This document shows positions 1 through 7,400 of a stretch of 8,532 nt of DNA, in pieces; positions within the stretch are counted from its first letter, which is position 1; the number at the start of each line of letters is the position of its first letter. Position numbers and translations under genes: made by a program. The notes beneath the pieces are model-generated. The model was not told the DNA's origin. It saw only the letters and a program-made list of their open reading frames with translations, and ran no database searches. Origin of the DNA: Polynucleobacter meluiroseus (GTDB taxonomy: Bacteria > Bacteroidota > Bacteroidia > Flavobacteriales_D > Crocinitomicaceae); assembly GCA_943328715.2 (NCBI GenBank), contig CALQBB020000016.1, forward strand, positions 1-8,532, read 5' to 3'.

Positions 1-1
1 A

Positions 2-1390
2 CTCAGTGAGGGATATGAGGCACAGGTTATTTCGTTCAAAAACAATTCATTTGCAGTATTTCACTTGGATGGAGGAGAAGGATTTAACAACCTTGTTCTA
101 CACATATACCATTATTCTGTTGACTTCCAATTGTTGAATGATGTAAAATTTGCTACTACTGGTTTTAAACAATCTGAAGTGAGGGGCCCCTTCTGGGATC
201 AAAACAATCGCATCTATTTTTTTGGGCAAAATGATATCGGCGGAAAAAAGTATTACTATGACGCAGTGGAACAGAAATTCAATGAAGAAGACCTAGAATG
301 GGACCCCAATAGTTCCTTTAAATTGACCTATTTTTCACCTTATGATAAAGGATGGATTGCCTGTTCTCAGGTATTTAATCCAATGGCTTATATGGGGCTA
401 AAACGTTCAAAAAAAGTAGAAGGAATCAATATTTTTGATGTGGTGAATAACAAAGTAACCATCGTTCCGATCTCCGTTGATGGAATTGAACCACAAAATA
501 TATATTGTGGTGCCTTAGCTTACATGAAGAAATCAAATGTGATTGTTGCGCAAGTTTCCGTGAAAGAAGATGGTAAAAAAAATTATTCCCAACATATCCT
601 TATTTACGACACCAATGGAGAATTACTCGCAGATCATCAATATGAATTAGAGGAAGGTGTAGGTCAATTTTCAATAGAAATAATTGAAAAAAGCAACATG
701 GAATTTTACATGATGGGGATGAGTATGACTACAAGAAGAGATGAATTTTCCATGAATAAAATTCACTTCACAGATAAAATAATTGGAGAGCTTGTATTTG
801 ATGATGCAACAGCTATTTTTGATCGATCCTGTACAGCCGAAATTACTCATAATGGAAATCCTTGGATGAATACAGAAGAACCAGCCCTGTCAAAATATTC
901 CATACATGACCCTATTTATGTGAACGATGGTTTTTATTTAATCGTTGAAAAAGCTATACCAAATGAAGTCCTGGTTAAAGATCCAAACACAGGAACCATG
1001 AAACATCAGATTAGGGGCTACAATTATGATTTTGTTTATGTATTGAAATATGATTTGGATGCAAATTTGCAATGGCAAAATTGTCTTGAAATGTCTTTTG
1101 ATTATACACCAAAATATTTTGTTGATTTAGTGTGCGTTGCAACTGACCCATTGCCAAATGTGAAGCTAGGTTATATTGGTGTTTCTTTTGTAACGTCCAA
1201 AGCCTTTGATGCCTCTGGGGAAGTTGTGAAATCCGCAAGTTCCGTTGATTTATTTAATGCAAAGTACCGTGGTACATATACCGAGGATTTTCAAGAACAA
1301 TCCAGGCTTATATACCTAAACGGCAATACATTTCTTGGGTGCCATTACTTGAGAAAAAGTATCGAATTAAAGAAATATGAATTCGAGTAA
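2..1390 (+). CDS. Hypothetical beta-rich protein, 5' end missing (462 residues visible)
   Basis: The reading frame is open to the left edge, so the protein starts outside the window; the TTG at 65 is only an internal leucine codon. The visible 462 residues end at the TAA at 1388-1390. I do not recognise the family. The chain is dominated by short alternating hydrophobic/polar strands with repeated aromatic pieces such as RIYFFGQND, QHILIYDTNGELL and FVYVLKYDLDANLQW. Phrases of the type 'strand, D-x-(N/D)-G/N-x-L, strand' recur, which fits a beta-propeller-like fold, but this is an inference from pattern only. No membrane segment and no T9SS sorting domain is seen at the C-terminus (it ends ELKKYEFE). 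The absence of the N-terminus means a signal peptide cannot be judged. It converges with the pentapeptide remnant nine bases downstream, and no clear terminator separates them. Confidence 0.85.
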   Translation, partial: LSEGYEAQVISFKNNSFAVFHLDGGEGFNNLVLHIYHYSVDFQLLNDVKFATTGFKQSEVRGPFWDQNNRIYFFGQNDIGGKKYYYDAVEQKFNEEDLEWDPNSSFKLTYFSPYDKGWIACSQVFNPMAYMGLKRSKKVEGINIFDVVNNKVTIVPISVDGIEPQNIYCGALAYMKKSNVIVAQVSVKEDGKKNYSQHILIYDTNGELLADHQYELEEGVGQFSIEIIEKSNMEFYMMGMSMTTRRDEFSMNKIHFTDKIIGELVFDDATAIFDRSCTAEITHNGNPWMNTEEPALSKYSIHDPIYVNDGFYLIVEKAIPNEVLVKDPNTGTMKHQIRGYNYDFVYVLKYDLDANLQWQNCLEMSFDYTPKYFVDLVCVATDPLPNVKLGYIGVSFVTSKAFDASGEVVKSASSVDLFNAKYRGTYTEDFQEQSRLIYLNGNTFLGCHYLRKSIELKKYEFE

Positions 1391-1399
1391 AGAAATAAA

Positions 1400-1585
1400 T
1401 CAAGCCGAAACCAACTTTATCCCAGTCAAATCCGCTTTACCGTGTTTTAATAACTCATAGGTGAGTCGGTCCGCTTCACAGTCGGTGAATTTCACCCGTT
1501 TCAAATCATTGTACTTAAAAAAGGTCTGAATGAATTTCACTTTGTGAAAGGTTACCTTGCTGAAGGAACATCTTATATTTACGTC
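1400..1585 (-). pseudogene. C-terminal remnant of a pentapeptide-repeat protein
   Basis: The minus strand between the left gene and the PCD start encodes about 58 residues with a strict five-residue period, ending at the TGA at 1402-1400. Successive pieces are SFSKV, TFHKV, KFIQT, FFKYN, DLKRV, KFTDC, EADRL, TYELL, KHGKA, DLTGI. The central position carries F, F, F, F, L, F, A, Y, H, L, L, and the residue two before it is mostly small or aliphatic (C, V, V, T, N, V, C, L, L, A, I), as expected for the right-handed quadrilateral beta-helix of pentapeptide-repeat proteins. The only in-frame ATG is at 1738, deep inside the antisense of the PCD gene, so this is probably the tail of a gene whose 5' part was lost at or near the PCD start. 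Full-length members in Bacteroidota are usually much longer. A short functional peptide starting from an internal GTG is possible but unlikely. Confidence 0.6.
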
Positions 1586-1822
1586 ATGAACAACTGGACC
1601 GAAACGAATAACGAACTCAAGAAAACCTTTGTTTTTTCTTCTTTTAAAGATGCCATCGATTGGATGGTGAAAGCGAGTGTGGAAATTGATAAACAAAACC
1701 ATCATCCAACGTGGACTAATGCATACAACAAGGTACATGTCTGTTTAACCACACACGACGAAGGAAATACGATCACGCACAAGGATCGGGAACTCGCGCA
1801 GGCTTTGGATACGATGGAGTAA
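1586..1822 (+). CDS. Pterin-4a-carbinolamine dehydratase (4a-hydroxytetrahydrobiopterin dehydratase)
   Basis: This enzyme family removes water from 4a-hydroxytetrahydropterin, the product of aromatic amino acid hydroxylases, to regenerate the pterin cofactor in the cytoplasm. The 78-residue product carries the family signature: N-terminal MNNWTETNNELKKTF, a helix around FKDAIDWMVKASVEIDKQ, the histidine pair NHHPTW (residues about 38-43) that forms the active site, the strand NKVHVCLTTHDEG, and the terminal helix ITHKDRELAQALD. I chose the ATG at 1586; the same frame is open to a GTG at 1544, but the extra 14 residues do not match the family, whose short forms begin near the WxxxxxxL segment. 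A weak purine-rich stretch (GAAGGA, 1562-1567) lies rather far upstream. No hydroxylase gene is nearby, so the partner is unknown. The gene lies immediately next to a broken pentapeptide gene, and its 3' end is duplicated at 4178-4251. It converges with the membrane-protein gene at 1910. Confidence 0.9.
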   Translation: MNNWTETNNELKKTFVFSSFKDAIDWMVKASVEIDKQNHHPTWTNAYNKVHVCLTTHDEGNTITHKDRELAQALDTME

Positions 1823-1837
1823 AAGGATTGTCCTAGG
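1765..1837 (+). repeat. Direct repeat, left copy (3' end of the PCD gene plus flank)
   Basis: This 73-base stretch covers the last 19 codons of the intact PCD gene and about 15 bases beyond its stop. It recurs in the same orientation at 4178-4251, with about 62 of 74 aligned positions identical by eye and one single-base gap. The match does not stop at the stop codon: the downstream bases ending in CTAGG also align. The two copies enclose the membrane-protein gene. Confidence 0.8.
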
Positions 1838-1839
1838 GG

Positions 1840-1850
1840 GTGCCGATTTC
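1840..1850 (+). repeat. 11-base inverted repeat, left arm
   Basis: GTGCCGATTTC at this position is the exact reverse complement of 4165-4175. The two arms lie just inside the direct repeats and flank the membrane-protein gene. Eleven bases is short, and the arms are not equally spaced from the direct repeats (2 bases on the left, 2 on the right if the full repeat is counted, but 17 versus 6 from the coding parts). Whether they are functional ends or a chance match cannot be decided here. Confidence 0.35.
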
Positions 1851-1909
1851 ACCAAATGCAAACATCGTTCGTTTAGATTCGGCGACGGTAATCGAAAAAG
1901 GATGAGTTG

Positions 1910-4012
1910 TTAGTTAGACCGACTATTGTTCCTGCCCATGACCATTTTAAAGTCATCACAATAACAAGTGCCATTTCCGGCATACCAAGAATAAAAAATC
2001 AACTTATTGCCAGGGATGTTTTTATCAATAGTGATGCTTAGTTTTATTTTTTTCCATCCATCTTTTTCTTCCATTATTGTTTTGCTCACGTGATAAAGAT
2101 CTTGGACATTGTTTGCTGCACATACTAATTGATAATCATCGTCCCCCGAGTATTTCCAAATTGTTGCCTCAAAATAGTCACCTACTTTAACATTGTCAAT
2201 GGTGCATCCCGTTCCGTATGTGTTTTCTTTCGTGAGTTTTTCGGAAAACTTCCCTGAAAAGGATTTCTCAGAAGTTCTCAAGTTGTTATTCTTGAATAAG
2301 AATGATTGATTATCCGAAAGGTAATACAGTGCATCGGATGAAACGCTTTCCATGTCACAAAACGCTTCATTGTAGTGATACAGCTTGTTTAATCTTGCGG
2401 TATCAATAGAAAGTTGACAGATCATATCATACTTTTGATGAAATACGTACTTGATTTTTATGATGGAATCGTTTGGACGATTATACGCGTCAAACTTTTT
2501 CAGAATCTCTTTTGCAAAAGCTTCTTCCTTTCGCTTAGTAGCGTCAAGTGATATGTACAGATTTAAAATAGGATTGCTTTTTAAGATATCAAACAAACTT
2601 ATTTCATTACTCCAATTAAAATAGGTATTCTGCTGAGGGATAAAAAAATAGGTGTTAGGATATTTTTTATTCATGACATCGATGTATTCTTGGGCATTTT
2701 GTCCCGCCCATTTAGAAGAAAACCATAAGGAGTACTCTTTCGTTCCTGAACCGAAATAATTAGGGACGATTAAAAGTGGTAAACCTTTCCTGTTTTTCTC
2801 AAGACACTGATGTGCATTGTTTCTAGATGCTATATGGTTTAAAAGACGGTCATTTATCGTGTATATATTTTTAAAAGCTAGTAAAGGATATATCACTATT
2901 AAACTAATCATCCATGTTTTCTGCATTTTTTTCGTGTGTGCAAAAAACAAAATAAGGAGATAAATACCCAGGATTCCTAATAGAATGGATGGTGTTAAAT
3001 AGCGAATGGCAAAATGTTTTGACACCAAAATTATGTGTAAAATAAAAGTGCATAATAGGCCAACGATGATCCTATTATGTTGGTTTTTCTGTCGTTTTAT
3101 TACGAAGATGAAAATACAAATGAGCAATAAAAGGCATACGCTGATAAAGGGTATTTCCGTTCTCACTATTTTTCCCAGATTGTTTATAAATGAAGGACTC
3201 GAAATAATCTTTTCCTCGCCTGTTCCATAATTCCCAGAGTGGAAGATCAAGCCTTTCACCCAACCAAAGAACCTGTGATACTGAATCGCCGCGGTGAAGG
3301 CAAACAAAGGACTAAGCAGACCAGTTGAAAGGATAAATACCAACTTTTGTTTTGCTTGAGGCAAGATGAAAAGTGGCAAGATGACCAAGGGTAAAAAGGT
3401 GATTTTTGTGGCACAACCAAGCGCGGTGAAAAGTGAAAAGTATAACGCACTTTTCATTTCACCCGAATTGTTTTCCCGATGGATATGGTTGAATAATACA
3501 GCCATATATAACAACATCAGTATAACGAGAAAATGATCAGGTGTGAATATCGTGGATGTCAACATGATGTCAGCGGAAAGAAACGGTGCTAATTGAAACA
3601 AAATCGCTCTGAATGGACTATGGCTTACTTTATGCACCACGTGCCCAAGTATAAAAAGGGAAAGTGTAGTTAAGATCAATAGTACCAGTCTTAACGCATC
3701 GATGTATTTCTCGGGATTTGAAATAAAATCTTCTTTTAAAGAATCATTCGATGAAGCAAAACAGGTGACTTTGGCTGTAATTGCTCCTAAAACATACAAT
3801 GGAGTACCCGGACTTTCTATGCTTTGTATATTTAGATTTCCTTCTGCTAGGTTAACGGAACTTATTAAATGAATGTACTCTGGATCAACCGTTTGTAAAA
3901 ATGCATTTGGCGATTTATGTGTAGTGTGAATACAGAAGAATGCATAAATAATTGGTAAAACGAAAAGGACTAAGTGTTTCTTTAAAACAGTTTTAACCAT
4001 TCTTGTATTCAT
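1910..4012 (-). CDS. Multi-pass membrane protein, probable GT-C type glycosyltransferase with soluble C-terminal region
   Basis: The 700-residue product starts at the ATG at 4012 (a second ATG is five codons in) and ends at the TAA at 1912-1910. About ten to twelve hydrophobic segments lie between residues 10 and 385. The first extracytoplasmic loop carries VDPEYIHL (42-49) with paired acidic residues, followed by ESPGTPLY (66-73), a layout typical of GT-C enzymes, which use polyprenyl-phosphate sugars in the inner membrane. Other likely family motifs are FTPDHF (156-161), CATKITFLPL (200-209) and HFAIRYLTPS (333-342). Residues about 390-700 are soluble; the last 140 look like a jelly-roll carbohydrate-binding domain, with DGWKK (651-655) and YCDDFKMVM (684-692) near the end. 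The acceptor is unknown. The gene has no operon partner in the window, converges with the PCD gene, and lies between direct repeats of the PCD 3' end. Assignment to GT-C is by topology and loop motif, not a search. Confidence 0.7.
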   Translation of the reverse strand: MNTRMVKTVLKKHLVLFVLPIIYAFFCIHTTHKSPNAFLQTVDPEYIHLISSVNLAEGNLNIQSIESPGTPLYVLGAITAKVTCFASSNDSLKEDFISNPEKYIDALRLVLLILTTLSLFILGHVVHKVSHSPFRAILFQLAPFLSADIMLTSTIFTPDHFLVILMLLYMAVLFNHIHRENNSGEMKSALYFSLFTALGCATKITFLPLVILPLFILPQAKQKLVFILSTGLLSPLFAFTAAIQYHRFFGWVKGLIFHSGNYGTGEEKIISSPSFINNLGKIVRTEIPFISVCLLLLICIFIFVIKRQKNQHNRIIVGLLCTFILHIILVSKHFAIRYLTPSILLGILGIYLLILFFAHTKKMQKTWMISLIVIYPLLAFKNIYTINDRLLNHIASRNNAHQCLEKNRKGLPLLIVPNYFGSGTKEYSLWFSSKWAGQNAQEYIDVMNKKYPNTYFFIPQQNTYFNWSNEISLFDILKSNPILNLYISLDATKRKEEAFAKEILKKFDAYNRPNDSIIKIKYVFHQKYDMICQLSIDTARLNKLYHYNEAFCDMESVSSDALYYLSDNQSFLFKNNNLRTSEKSFSGKFSEKLTKENTYGTGCTIDNVKVGDYFEATIWKYSGDDDYQLVCAANNVQDLYHVSKTIMEEKDGWKKIKLSITIDKNIPGNKLIFYSWYAGNGTCYCDDFKMVMGRNNSRSN

Positions 4013-4025
4013 TGAGATTTAGGTC

Positions 4026-4057
4026 TAAATGTAACATTAATACATGAAAATCCCAAG
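4026..4057 (-). promoter_or_regulatory. Candidate Bacteroidota-type promoter for the membrane-protein gene
   Basis: On the minus strand TACATTTA (4033-4026) resembles the -7 box TAnnTTTG with its last base changed. A CTTG (4057-4054) lies 20 bases upstream in the position of the -33 box (consensus TTTG). Both boxes are imperfect, and the implied leader before the ATG at 4012 would be only about ten bases. This is a weak candidate. Confidence 0.25.
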
Positions 4058-4164
4058 TAACATGAATCCTTATTGTCTGTACACTTCATGCTGAAGTATT
4101 ACAGATTTGAAACATCTCCCTGCTCCCTTCTGAAGTTTAAACGGAGGTTTTGTTGCAATAAACG

Positions 4165-4175
4165 GAAATCGGCAC
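4165..4175 (-). repeat. 11-base inverted repeat, right arm
   Basis: Read on the minus strand this is GTGCCGATTTC, identical to 1840-1850. It lies two bases before the right direct-repeat copy and 152 bases upstream of the start of the membrane-protein gene. A few further bases beyond the arms also resemble each other (a TGCAA on both sides), but not convincingly. Confidence 0.35.
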
Positions 4176-4177
4176 TG

Positions 4178-4251
4178 AAACACCATCACCCACAAGGATC
4201 GGGAACTCGCTCAGACTTTGGATACGATAGAAGTGAACGGAGCGTTCTAGG
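4178..4251 (+). pseudogene. Decayed 3' fragment of a pterin-4a-carbinolamine dehydratase gene; right copy of the direct repeat
   Basis: In the frame beginning at 4179 this encodes NTITHKDRELAQTLDTIE, which differs from the tail of the intact PCD at 1586-1822 by only two conservative changes (A to T, M to I). A TGA (4176-4178) stands directly before it, and nothing upstream encodes the active-site histidines or the rest of the enzyme. A one-base insertion near the old stop makes the frame run on to a TAG at 4248-4250. At DNA level about 62 of 74 positions match 1765-1837, including bases past the intact gene's stop codon. The sharing of non-coding flank argues for true common descent rather than protein-level similarity alone. 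It is most simply an orphan 3' end left by an insertion, replacement or duplication at this locus. The rest of 4013-4265 shows no gene. Confidence 0.75.
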
Positions 4252-4265
4252 AAATTTCCTTGGAT

Positions 4266-4445
4266 TTAACCTATAAACTTAAATACTTTTGGTAAAACAC
4301 CTCCTGGGTTTATGGACGCTGGATTTGGTGGTGGTTCTGATGCCATAAGCAAGGACATCTCCGTGTCTAATTCTACCTTTTCTATTTGCGGAGCGTCGTA
4401 TGCACGCTTTTTCTGTGCTTGTCCAATGATTTCTGTGGTTTTCAT
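4266..4445 (-). CDS. Small 59-residue protein of unknown function, paired with the T9SS surface protein
   Basis: A complete frame runs from the ATG at 4445 to the TAA at 4268-4266. The start is well supported: it lies 13 bases after the stop of the long surface-protein gene, with AAAGGA (4460-4455) overlapping that stop, nine bases before the ATG. The N-terminal part is charged (MKTTEIIGQAQKKRAYDAPQ, then IEKVELDTEM), followed by SLLMASEPPP and a Pro/Asn/Gly-rich tail ending FKFIG. The segment YDAPQIEKVELDTEMSLLMAS follows a pattern, Y-x-x-P-x-(I/A)-E-x-(V/I)-x-(V/L)-(D/E), that I associate with short uncharacterised peptides common in Bacteroidota, often next to large surface or outer-membrane proteins. 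No signal peptide, membrane helix or cysteine is present. It is probably co-transcribed with the upstream gene. Its function is unknown; the leader-like charged half and variable tail are worth noting, but no modification enzyme is visible. Confidence 0.75.
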   Translation of the reverse strand: MKTTEIIGQAQKKRAYDAPQIEKVELDTEMSLLMASEPPPNPASINPGGVLPKVFKFIG

Positions 4446-4454
4446 GGCTTGGAT

Positions 4455-4460
4455 TCCTTT
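4455..4460 (-). promoter_or_regulatory. Ribosome binding site of the 59-residue peptide gene, overlapping the upstream stop
   Basis: AAAGGA on the minus strand overlaps the TAA (4461-4459) of the long surface-protein gene and is nine bases before the ATG at 4445. The overlap suggests that ribosomes finishing the long gene could restart on the small one. Confidence 0.5.
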
Positions 4461-7400
4461 ATTCCTGAATAAATACTTTTTTCTTTTCGATGAGCGTGCC
4501 GCTTTGTACCGTGAGGTAGTAGATTCCGGATGGAACGTCTAGCTCGATTGCTGTGATGATTCCTTCTAATTGTCCGGAGTACACTGCTTTTCCATTCATG
4601 TCCGTGACAAATACGGTTCCTTCTACTTTTTGGTCTTCAGGTTGATTTAAGGTGATTTCTATATTTCCTCTATCGTCGTTGAAGATCTCTACATCGCCGC
4701 CTTCTGTGTAGCTTCCCTCTGATGCTACCCAACTGTTACTCGGACCTTGTGTCGTGAGCTCTGGATCTGGTAAGATGAAGTGTAGGACAAAACGGTTTTG
4801 AAGCAAGCCACTATTTGCATAAAAGGAATAGTTCTCCATCAAGGTGAAGTCTTGCATCGTTCCTTCTTGTTTGTCTTCGAGCAAGATGAGTCCGTCTTCT
4901 ACCATGTATTCGGATAACTGTAACGTGTAGCTCTTTGTCTCTGGCAACTCCAAATAAAGTGGAACAGATACTTTCTTCTTGTTGTTTTTCAGTCCGTTCA
5001 TCACCAACTTTCTGTTCGATGACATGGTATACACTTGAACCGTACCACTTGCCGCCATCTTCTCAGAATCGTATTGATCTACTTCATTGCTCATGTCGCT
5101 GTTCAGGTAGACCAATAGTTGGTCGAAGTTGTTGCCATCGACCAAGTTTACGCGTGCCAAGGTTGGGAACACCGTACTGCTTTTCAAGCCTACATTGCCA
5201 GTTTGATGAGAGAGCATGCCACGTGTCATTCCAAGAGATCCTGTTGCTGCTGCTGTCCCTACGCGAACCCAAATCGATTGCAAAGGTGCAATGTAGCGGA
5301 GTTGTTCTGTAGTTGCGGTAACACTCGAAGTATTGGTCGAAAGATTCGTTCCTGAATTATAACTAATTAAGGCACTGATGTTGCTATTCGTTGTGTTATT
5401 GGTACGAATGTAGAACGTGGGTTCAATGTTTGTCTTTGTTACCGAATTCCAATCTAGGTAGGCCATGTATGGATTGGACACCAAGTGATAACCTGCTGAG
5501 GTTCCTGCGGTGCGAGTTAGGTTTGTTAAGCTTAAGTCGCCGCCATATAAGCCATTCGCTCCTGCCGCACTAAAAGTAAGGGTGTCGTTTGTCGTTCTGC
5601 GGTGCACATAGCCAGTTCCTGCCGACAATAAGGCATTTCCATCTGTCAATTCTGTGTACGACTTCGTCGACTCGGCATACGACCAAACTCGGTTTGTTGT
5701 CGCGCCTGATGTGCCATAACTGCTTCGCGCCACACTCACCATCGGAACGCCCATGTACCAGAAGCGACCGCTTGTTGTGGTCCATGTTGGACTGTTATCG
5801 CTAAGTGCTTTTTCTACATTATATGTTCCGGTACCTGTGATGCTTGTGACACTCGTTCCTTGAAGAAAGGTAGCGCCATCTTTCATTGTAAATGTTCCGT
5901 TGTTGGTCAGGGCATTGGAAAGTGTGAGTTGTTGGTTCCCGTTGAGTCTGTAGGTACCGCCACTGATGGTGAAGCCTACAAAACTCAAGGCTGTTGCACC
6001 TGTCAAAGAAAGAGTTCCTGCACCGTTTTTCAAAAAGCTCAAACTTGTCCCAACAATAGGACCAGCGAAGTTTGTGTTTGAACTCAAGTTCATGGTGAGG
6101 GTGCTGCCCGTTACAAGAGTTAAGGTCGGTGTTCCCGAAATGGTGCTACCATTTAAAGAGATATTGCTAGCGGTACTGTTCGAGCTTGTCGTGGTGAGGT
6201 TTGCGTTGAGGTTGAGCGTTCCGCCGTATAGGGTAATTGGACCGTTGATGGTCGTGGCAGTACTCATGGTGAGATCTGCCGTATTACCAGTTTTACCTAG
6301 CGTGAGTCCGGTAATGGTATTAGCAAGTGACAGGTTCGTGATTGGATATTGAATGGCAGAGGTAAACGAAGTAGCTGTCGGCTCAATAATCACTTGTCCT
6401 GTTGTTAATATACTTGTTGCTCCGGTTATCGACAAATTATTTCCTTTAAGGTTTATCGTGTTGGCATGACTGGTCGCTCCAACGGTGTTTGTTCCAGAAA
6501 GCGTAATTGCATCGCTTCCAGTTCCGCCACCGGCAGTTCCTGTAATAGTAATTGGGCCCGAAGTGTTACTTCCTACGGAAGATGCGTCAATGGTGACTCC
6601 ATCACTATTATCGGATCCGTTGGTGCCAGTATTCCCTGTGAGACTAATTGCTCCACCTGAAGAATATATACTACTTCCTGTTGTCAAAACAATTCCTCTT
6701 AAACCAATTGCGGTATTTACTCCACCAGTTCCCGTTATAGTAACAGTACCCGAGCCACCTGCCGAAACCTTTGCATTTGTTAAAATAGGAACCCCTTGGC
6801 TGTATGTTCCAACTCCTGCTCCACCGCCGTAACCTGTTATAGAAACGTTTCCGCCATTTGATTTTACCCAAGCGTTCGCACCTTCTATATTTACTCCATG
6901 GCAACTAGATCCAGTGGTATTATTAAATGAAAGTCCACCATATCCAACAAGTTCAATGTTTCCTGTTCCGCCGGCTTCAACCAGATTCGTTACATTTATA
7001 CCATGGGTGTTCATGGCTGTTGCATTTCCACCGCGCCCGTGAATGGTAATATTTCCGTTATTGGTAGTAGTAAGCGCTGCGCTAATTTCTACTCCCTTGG
7101 TGTTTTGGGTAAGAAAACTGCCAGTATCTCCGTCAAGCACCATGTTTCCCGCACTTGTCAGTGCAGCACTTGCGATAACTGTTCCGCCATATATCCCCAA
7201 GGATTTTGTAGAAAGAGCTGTTGAAGCAGTCACCGTTGAAGTGTTCCCTTGTGTCACTACAACACCGCCACTTGAGTGACCCGAATAATTACCGATTACC
7301 AAGCCGCTTGTTGACAAACTATTTATTTTTAGCCCATTGTAATGACTTGTATTAAAGGTAAAATTACCCGAGGTTAATGTACCTCCAAGGGTCAATGCGC

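Noticed and set aside
1544..1585. GTG at 1544 as the start of the PCD gene
   Set aside because: The extra 14 residues do not match the family, and this stretch already encodes the pentapeptide remnant on the other strand. The ATG at 1586 gives the usual short form of the family.
1571..1585. TATATTTA as a -7 promoter box for the PCD gene
   Set aside because: It ends four bases before the ATG, and the nearest TTTG is 29 bases upstream, outside the usual spacing.
1823..1909. Possible bidirectional terminator between the converging PCD and membrane-protein genes
   Set aside because: Only a four-base stem (GATT/AATC) was found, with no T-run; this is too weak to call.
4249..4260. AGGAAATTTCCT palindrome six bases after the stop of the 59-residue peptide gene
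   Set aside because: A 12-base perfect palindrome without a loop or a U-run on the minus strand is not a convincing terminator, and no binding-site family was recognised.
4073..4276. Plus-strand frame of 67 codons across the PCD remnant
   Set aside because: It reads the PCD fragment in the wrong frame and has no coding-like composition or ribosome binding site.
6485..6832. Plus-strand frame of 115 codons, rich in Pro and Val, opposite the surface protein
   Set aside because: It is an antisense shadow of the Gly/Thr/Asn-rich repeats, whose codons read backwards as Pro, Val and Ala.
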